A stretch of 64,000 bases of DNA from Marivita sp051251565 (GTDB lineage Bacteria; Pseudomonadota; Alphaproteobacteria; Rhodobacterales; Rhodobacteraceae), in contig NZ_JBPOFB010000006.1 in NCBI RefSeq assembly GCF_051251565.1, forward strand, positions 124,001-188,000, given 5' to 3'. Position 1 is the stretch's first letter, and the number at the start of each line of letters is the position of its first letter. Below the pieces are notes generated by a model. That model was not told the origin of the DNA and did not search any database. It saw only the letters and a program-made list of their open reading frames with translations. Below are positions 59,317-64,000 of this stretch, piece after piece. A program made the translations under genes and the position numbers.

Positions 59317-60804
59317 ATGTGGCTGATCCGCCGGTTTGGGGCCTTGTGCCTTGGCGCGGGTTTCGCGCTGGGGCAGGCCGCTTTTGATCTGTGGTGGATC
59401 GCCGTTCCCGCCTTGGTCGCTTTGTTCGTCCTGACCCGGTGGGATGGGACAGCGAAATCCGCAGGGTGGACAGGCTGGTTGTTTGGAGTGGGCTATTTCG
59501 CCCTGTCCATGCACTGGATCCTCGAACCGTTTCAGGTGGATGCCGTCGCAACGGGCTGGATGGCACCGTTTGCCTTGGCGGGTCTCGCCGGGGGGCTGTC
59601 TCTTTTGTGGGCGATGGCGTTCTGGATTGGGCGACGTATCAGCCCCCACGCCTATGCGATTGCCGTTAGCTGGGCCGCGATTGAGCTGGCCCGCGCCTAT
59701 ATTTTCACAGGCTTCCCGTGGGGTCTTGTCGGCTACGTCTGGGCACCGACACCAGTGGTGTACTGGCATGCGGTGATTGGGCCACATGGCCTGACCCTTG
59801 CCACCACAGGGCTCGCTGCTCTGCTGGGCAATGGGTTGGCACAGCGGTCCGTGCCCAAGCTTGCTGGGGGTGGGATCGCACTGGCGCTGATATGGGGCGT
59901 CGGTCTGGGCCTGACGCCCAAAGCGCAAGATCTGACCGACCGACCCATTGTGCGCCTGATCCAGCCCAACGCGCCGCAGCATCAAAAATGGGACCGCGAT
60001 TTCATCCCGATCTTTTTCAACCGTCAGGTGGATTTTACCGCGCAACTGCCCAAACCCGATCTGATTGTCTGGCCGGAAACCGCCGTTCCCAACCTGCTCG
60101 ACATGGCAGGCCCCGCGTTCGAGGTGATCGCAGATGCCGCCGCAGGTACCCCGGTGGTGTTGGGCATTCAGCGCGAAGAACAGGGGCGGTATTACAATTC
60201 GCTCGTCACGTTGGACCAAACGGGCCAACTGTCTGATCTGTATGACAAGCACCACCTTGTGCCGTTTGGCGAATACATGCCAGCAGCCTCGCTGTTTGCG
60301 CGGTTCAACATCCTTGGCCTCGCCGCGCGAGCCGATGCCGGGTATTCGCCGGGGCCGGGGCCTGCGCTGATTGATCTGGGTGTGTTCGGTCAGGCCTTGC
60401 CGCTGATCTGCTATGAGGCGGTGTTTCCCCAGGACGTGAACGGCGCACCCATGCGCCCGGACGTGTTGCTTCAGATCACCAATGATGCGTGGTTTGGCAC
60501 CAACGCCGGGCCGCAACAGCATTTCGCACAAGCCCGTCTGCGCGCCATCGAACAAGGTCTGCCGCTGATCCGGGTGGCCAATACCGGGATTTCGGCTGTG
60601 ATTGATCCGGCTGGTCGTATCGTCGATGCCCTGCCGTTGGGCCGTGCCGGGTTTCTTGATGTGCCGGTGCCCGCGCCGCAGAGACCCACCCTGTATAGCC
60701 GCACGGGCGATTGGCTGGCTTTGCTCGCGGTATTTGTGGCTTTTCTGACTCTGATCGGCGCAGAGCGACGCAATCGCATTGACCCGACTGCGTCACGCGC
60801 GTAA
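59317..60804 (+). CDS. lnt: Apolipoprotein N-acyltransferase
   Basis: 495 residues with about six N-terminal transmembrane segments and a periplasmic nitrilase-fold domain. The catalytic triad is present as Glu (VWPETAVPN), Lys (YDKHHLVPFGEYMP) and Cys (LICYEAVFP). It adds the third acyl chain to lipoproteins at the inner membrane. The chosen ATG has no clear ribosome site and is probably coupled to the stop of the preceding gene; an in-frame GTG 75 bases earlier would overlap that gene. Confidence 0.93.
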   Translation: MWLIRRFGALCLGAGFALGQAAFDLWWIAVPALVALFVLTRWDGTAKSAGWTGWLFGVGYFALSMHWILEPFQVDAVATGWMAPFALAGLAGGLSLLWAMAFWIGRRISPHAYAIAVSWAAIELARAYIFTGFPWGLVGYVWAPTPVVYWHAVIGPHGLTLATTGLAALLGNGLAQRSVPKLAGGGIALALIWGVGLGLTPKAQDLTDRPIVRLIQPNAPQHQKWDRDFIPIFFNRQVDFTAQLPKPDLIVWPETAVPNLLDMAGPAFEVIADAAAGTPVVLGIQREEQGRYYNSLVTLDQTGQLSDLYDKHHLVPFGEYMPAASLFARFNILGLAARADAGYSPGPGPALIDLGVFGQALPLICYEAVFPQDVNGAPMRPDVLLQITNDAWFGTNAGPQQHFAQARLRAIEQGLPLIRVANTGISAVIDPAGRIVDALPLGRAGFLDVPVPAPQRPTLYSRTGDWLALLAVFVAFLTLIGAERRNRIDPTASRA

Positions 60805-60820
60805 CCGGAAACCTCATTCC

Positions 60821-60864
60821 CGTTACAACGGCTTCCTGACGTGACGGCAGATTCCAATGGAGCA
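60821..60864 (+). promoter_or_regulatory. SAM/SAH riboswitch upstream of metK
   Basis: The stem CGTTAC/GTGACG (60821-60826 and 60841-60846) encloses AACGGCTTCCTGAC. The downstream CCAATGGAGCA contains the ribosome site GGAG, which can pair with CTTCC to form the pseudoknot of this small class. The order and spacing fit the Rhodobacterales SAM/SAH riboswitch known from metK leaders, and the site ends 3 bases before the ATG, so translation control is expected. Confidence 0.9.
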
Positions 60865-60867
60865 CTC

Positions 60868-62049
60868 ATGTCCCGACAGAATTATATCTTCACCTCGGAA
60901 TCCGTGTCCGAGGGCCATCCGGATAAGGTCTGTGACCGTATCTCGGACGCGATCCTTGACGCCTTTCTTTCAGAAGAACCCGAAGCGCGCGTCGCCTGCG
61001 AAACCTTTGCCACAACCAATCGTGTGGTGATCGGTGGAGAGGTGGGACTGTCGGATCAGACCCGCCTTGAAACCTACATGGAGCGCATCCCCGACATCGC
61101 TCGCGCCTGTATCAAGGATATCGGCTACGAGCAGGACGAGTTTCACCACGCCACCTGCGAGATCACCAACCTGTTGCACCAGCAATCGGCCCATATCGCT
61201 CAGGGCGTGAACGCCAGCAGCGATAAGGACGAAGGGGCAGGCGATCAGGGCATCATGTTCGGCTATGCCACCAACGAGACTGACGCGCTCATGCCCGCGC
61301 CGATTCAGTACAGCCATGCGATCCTGCGTCGCTTGGCAGAGGTGCGCAAATCTGGTCAGGAGCCCTTGCTGCGCCCGGATGCGAAATCGCAAATCTCGGT
61401 GCGGTATGAGAACGGCAAACCGATGGGCGTCAGTTCCATCGTGCTGTCGACCCAGCACGCCGATGCAAGCCAAAGCTCTGCCGACATCCGCGCGATTGTT
61501 GAGCCGTATATCCTCGAAGTGCTGCCCGAGGGCTGGATTACCGATGCGACGGAATGGTGGGTCAACCCCACTGGCACGTTTGTCATCGGTGGGCCGGACG
61601 GCGATGCGGGTCTGACCGGGCGCAAGATCATCGTTGACACCTATGGGGGTGCTGCCCCGCATGGCGGCGGTGCCTTCTCGGGCAAAGACCCGACCAAAGT
61701 GGATCGCTCTGCGGCTTATGCGGCGCGTTATCTTGCCAAGAACGTCGTTGCGGCGGGCATGGCAGACCGCTGCACAATCCAGCTCAGCTATGCGATTGGC
61801 GTGTCCAAGCCGCTGTCGATCTATGCCGACACCCATGGTACGGGCGAAGTTGAGGCTGCCGCGATTGAGGCGGCGATCCCCAAGGTGATGGATCTCACTC
61901 CGCGCGGCATTCGCACCCATCTGGAACTGAACAAGCCGATCTACGAACGCACTGCGGCCTACGGCCATTTCGGTCGTGCGCCCGAAGCGGATGGCGGGTT
62001 CAGCTGGGAACGCACCGATCTGGTGGACGCTCTGCGGGCGTCTGTCTGA
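60868..62049 (+). CDS. metK: S-adenosylmethionine synthetase
   Basis: 393 residues. Signatures are TSESVSEGHPDKVCDRISDA at the N-terminus, GAGDQGIMFGYA, and GGGAFSGKDPTKVDRS with the catalytic Lys and Asp. It forms SAM from methionine and ATP. The ATG chosen lies 3 bases after the riboswitch; an upstream in-frame GTG lies inside the riboswitch stem and is unlikely. A terminator hairpin follows. Confidence 0.98.
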   Translation: MSRQNYIFTSESVSEGHPDKVCDRISDAILDAFLSEEPEARVACETFATTNRVVIGGEVGLSDQTRLETYMERIPDIARACIKDIGYEQDEFHHATCEITNLLHQQSAHIAQGVNASSDKDEGAGDQGIMFGYATNETDALMPAPIQYSHAILRRLAEVRKSGQEPLLRPDAKSQISVRYENGKPMGVSSIVLSTQHADASQSSADIRAIVEPYILEVLPEGWITDATEWWVNPTGTFVIGGPDGDAGLTGRKIIVDTYGGAAPHGGGAFSGKDPTKVDRSAAYAARYLAKNVVAAGMADRCTIQLSYAIGVSKPLSIYADTHGTGEVEAAAIEAAIPKVMDLTPRGIRTHLELNKPIYERTAAYGHFGRAPEADGGFSWERTDLVDALRASV

Positions 62050-62058
62050 AACCAACCT

Positions 62059-62080
62059 GGTCGGGCGATTGCGCCCGGCC
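62059..62080 (+). terminator. Terminator hairpin after metK
   Basis: GGTCGGGCG-ATTG-CGCCCGGCC forms a 9-bp stem (one G-T pair) with a 4-base loop, followed by a pyrimidine-rich stretch ending in CCCTTTT. Confidence 0.7.
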
Positions 62081-62141
62081 TGCCTTCCCTTTTGCGACAC
62101 AGGCCTATGTCCCTTGATAACACATGGGAAAAGGCGGACAG

Positions 62142-62681
62142 ATGTTCAAAAGGTTGATTTTCCTCATTCTGCTTTGGCCGGGCGCCGCGCTGGCCAATGA
62201 CTGGGACGCGCTGGACACGCCCGGAGCGTTCGCCATCATGCGCCACGCATTGGCGCCGGGAACAGGCGATCCGGCAACCCTGACCATTGGCGATTGCAGC
62301 ACGCAGCGCAATCTCGATCAGCGGGGCCGCGATCAGGCCACCCGCATCGGTGCGGCTTTTCGGGATCGGGGTCACAGCTTTGACGTGGTTCTGACAAGCC
62401 AATGGTGCCGGTGCCGCGACACGGCCAGTCTTTTGGCGCTTGCCCCGGTGCAAGACGTGCCCGCGTTCAATTCGTTCTTTCAGGATGTCTCGACCCGCGA
62501 CAGCCAGACGCAAGAGGCGCTGACACTGTTGGCGAACCGCGCGGACCGGCCTTTCATCATCACGCATCAGGTCAACATTCGTGCGCTGACCGGACAGACC
62601 ACACGATCTGGCGAAGTGCTGGTCGTGCGCTATGCCGGTGACCGGCTTGAGGTGCTGGGGTCGATCCTGATTGATCCGTGA
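62142..62681 (+). CDS. Secreted histidine phosphatase-family protein
   Basis: 179 residues with a signal peptide (LIFLILLWPGAALA) and the histidine-phosphatase core: IMRHALAPGTGDP with the phospho-accepting His near residue 33, and a second His in ITHQVNIRAL. Residues TSQWCRCRDTASLL match the second conserved region. Family members remove phosphate from small molecules or proteins in the periplasm. The ATG follows AAGGCGG; an in-frame ATG 18 bases earlier has no ribosome site. Confidence 0.87.
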   Translation: MFKRLIFLILLWPGAALANDWDALDTPGAFAIMRHALAPGTGDPATLTIGDCSTQRNLDQRGRDQATRIGAAFRDRGHSFDVVLTSQWCRCRDTASLLALAPVQDVPAFNSFFQDVSTRDSQTQEALTLLANRADRPFIITHQVNIRALTGQTTRSGEVLVVRYAGDRLEVLGSILIDP

Positions 62682-62742
62682 TCTCGGCAAAAACGACAGA
62701 CCTGCGTTGCGAGAGACCGGCGCACTCGCTAAACCGCGCCCC

Positions 62743-63459
62743 ATGACAGACACCAAACACCCATCGGGCGCGCCGTGGCGCAATTTCTATGGCCGGTTCA
62801 AGGGCAAGACCCTGCGACCGAACCAAAAGGACTATCTGGAAAGCGACCTTGACGCGCTGAGCCCCGGACCTGTGTCCTGGGAAGACAACCCTGACCGCAC
62901 GCCGCTTGACCCCAACGCGGTGTTTGACGGCAAACCGCTCTGGCTCGAAATCGGGTTTGGCGGGGGGGAACACCTTGTCCATCAGGCACGCACGTACCCG
63001 GATGTCGGGATCATCGGTTGCGAGCCGTTTATCAACGGTGTGGCGATGCTCTTGGGCAAAATCCGCGAAGCGGGTGTGACCAACCTGCGCGTGTTTCCCG
63101 GCGATGCCCGCAACATGTTCGATGTGCTGCCTGATGGGTCGGTTGAAAAGGCGTTCCTGCTTTATCCCGACCCGTGGCCCAAGAAACGCCACCACCGGCG
63201 GCGCTTTGTGACCCAAGAGCATTTGCAGCCCCTCTATGACGTGTTGGCACCGGGTGCGGAGTTTCGCGTGGCAACGGATATTCCCGATTATGTGCGCCAA
63301 ACCCTGATCGAAGTTCCGAAAGCCGGGTTTGAATGGCTGGCCGAAGGGCCGGGCGATTGGCGCCATCCGTGGGAGGATTGGTACTCCACCCGCTACGAAA
63401 TGAAGGCGCTGCGAGAAGGCCGGATGCCGCATTACATGACCTTTCGGAAGCCCGTATGA
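62743..63459 (+). CDS. trmB: tRNA (guanine-N7-)-methyltransferase
   Basis: 238 residues. The SAM-binding motif is LEIGFGGGEHLV, followed by GCEPFINGVAMLL and the family signature YPDPWPKKRHHRRRF. It methylates G46 in the tRNA variable loop. The ATG was chosen because the frame upstream runs into the preceding gene. The stop overlaps the cmk start (ATGA). Confidence 0.96.
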   Translation: MTDTKHPSGAPWRNFYGRFKGKTLRPNQKDYLESDLDALSPGPVSWEDNPDRTPLDPNAVFDGKPLWLEIGFGGGEHLVHQARTYPDVGIIGCEPFINGVAMLLGKIREAGVTNLRVFPGDARNMFDVLPDGSVEKAFLLYPDPWPKKRHHRRRFVTQEHLQPLYDVLAPGAEFRVATDIPDYVRQTLIEVPKAGFEWLAEGPGDWRHPWEDWYSTRYEMKALREGRMPHYMTFRKPV

Positions 63460-64000
63460 CCGCGCCCTTTACAGTCGCCATCGACGGCCCTGCCGCGGCC
63501 GGCAAAGGCACGATCAGCAAGGCGGTCGCCGCACATTTCGGTTTGGCGCATCTGGATACAGGTTTGCTCTACCGGGCGGTTGGTGTGCGGATGTTGCTGG
63601 GTGAAGACCCGACAAAAGCCGCGCAAACGCTGGTGGCCCAAGACCTTGAGTCCCCGGATTTGCGAAGTGCCGATGTGGCGCAGGCGGCGTCCAAAGTGGC
63701 GGTGATCCCAGATGTGCGGGCGGCCTTGCTCGATTTTCAGCGCGCCTTTGCCCGGCGCGCAGGGGGCGCGGTTCTTGACGGGCGCGACATTGGCACGGTG
63801 ATCTGCCCGCAGGCCGAGGCAAAGCTGTTTGTCACCGCCAGCCCCGAAGTCCGCGCGCAGCGGCGTCTGGCCGAGCTGAGGGACCGTGGCTTTGAGACGG
63901 AGTTCGACACGGTGCTGGCCGATGTCAAAGCCCGCGATGACCGCGACACAAACCGCGCTGATGCGCCTTTGCGCCCTGCTGACGATGCGGTGACGATCGA
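63456..64000 (+). CDS. cmk: Cytidylate kinase (partial, C-terminus off the window)
   Basis: 181 complete codons are present before the window edge, of about 205 expected. The P-loop is AIDGPAAAGKGT, and the lid/substrate region includes LDGRDIGTVICPQAEAKLFV and the basic RDDRDTNR. It phosphorylates CMP and dCMP in pyrimidine nucleotide synthesis. Its start overlaps the trmB stop by 4 bases. Confidence 0.95.
   Translation, partial: MTAPFTVAIDGPAAAGKGTISKAVAAHFGLAHLDTGLLYRAVGVRMLLGEDPTKAAQTLVAQDLESPDLRSADVAQAASKVAVIPDVRAALLDFQRAFARRAGGAVLDGRDIGTVICPQAEAKLFVTASPEVRAQRRLAELRDRGFETEFDTVLADVKARDDRDTNRADAPLRPADDAVTI

Noticed and set aside
59248..60555. Minus-strand open frame (435 codons) opposite lnt
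   Set aside because: Antisense of a complete Lnt with all catalytic residues.

Overview
The window looks like chromosomal DNA of a marine Rhodobacterales bacterium of the Roseobacter type. Evidence includes a SAM/SAH riboswitch directly before metK, an Irr-type Fur regulator divergent from fabA, a DddL-type DMSP lyase, a DUF3572 protein, an Anbu operon, a TRAP transporter and high-GC coding DNA throughout. No integrase, IS element, CRISPR array or phage module was found. The species cannot be named from the sequence.

Layout. 1-5.2 kb: an XRE regulator (cut by the window edge) divergent from a membrane desaturase, then NUDIX and DUF983 genes, then an EF-hand / ECF sigma / anti-sigma / CpxP-like stress operon. 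5.2-12.5 kb: a PleD-like cyclase, DUF3572 and HAD proteins, an MttB-family protein, an H-NOX-like protein coupled to an HNOBA-GGDEF cyclase, and a BON-MscS channel, followed by tRNA-Gln. 12.8-19.3 kb: a two-component system divergent from a complete sugar ABC importer, with direct-repeat sites between them. 19.3-34.8 kb: a 15-kb catabolic locus. An eight-gene minus-strand operon (tautomerase-SnoaL fusion, HyuB, HyuA, isochorismatase-like, PEPM/ICL-type lyase, FAD oxidoreductase, acyl-CoA dehydrogenase, CaiB-type CoA-transferase) is divergent from a GntR/UTRA regulator, a LeuCD-like hydratase and a DctPQM importer.

34.9-40.8 kb: the Anbu cluster (ATP-grasp, alpha-E, transglutaminase, Anbu), a PfkB kinase and transaldolase-like pair, and a small orphan gene preceded by a cobalamin riboswitch. 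41.3-49.3 kb: surface and glycan genes, namely a 1,201-residue secreted glycoside-hydrolase/SGNH/RTX/DUF4214 protein, an SMR transporter, a HAD-UbiA prenyltransferase and a GT-C type membrane protein. 49.3-53.4 kb: irr, fabA, fabB and fabI, with dddL lying in reverse orientation between fabA and fabB. 53.4-64 kb: a glycosyltransferase-like gene and a housekeeping string, miaB, an OmpA-like protein and lipoprotein pair, phoH, ybeY, corC, lnt, metK, a histidine phosphatase, trmB and cmk (cut by the edge).

The most interesting observations are the imported-substrate catabolic locus, whose substrate cannot be assigned; an H-NOX-like protein that appears to have lost its haem ligand yet stays coupled to a cyclase; the B12 riboswitch that controls only an unrecognised 100-residue protein; the polyprenyl-pentose-like glycan module; and dddL placed inside the fab locus.
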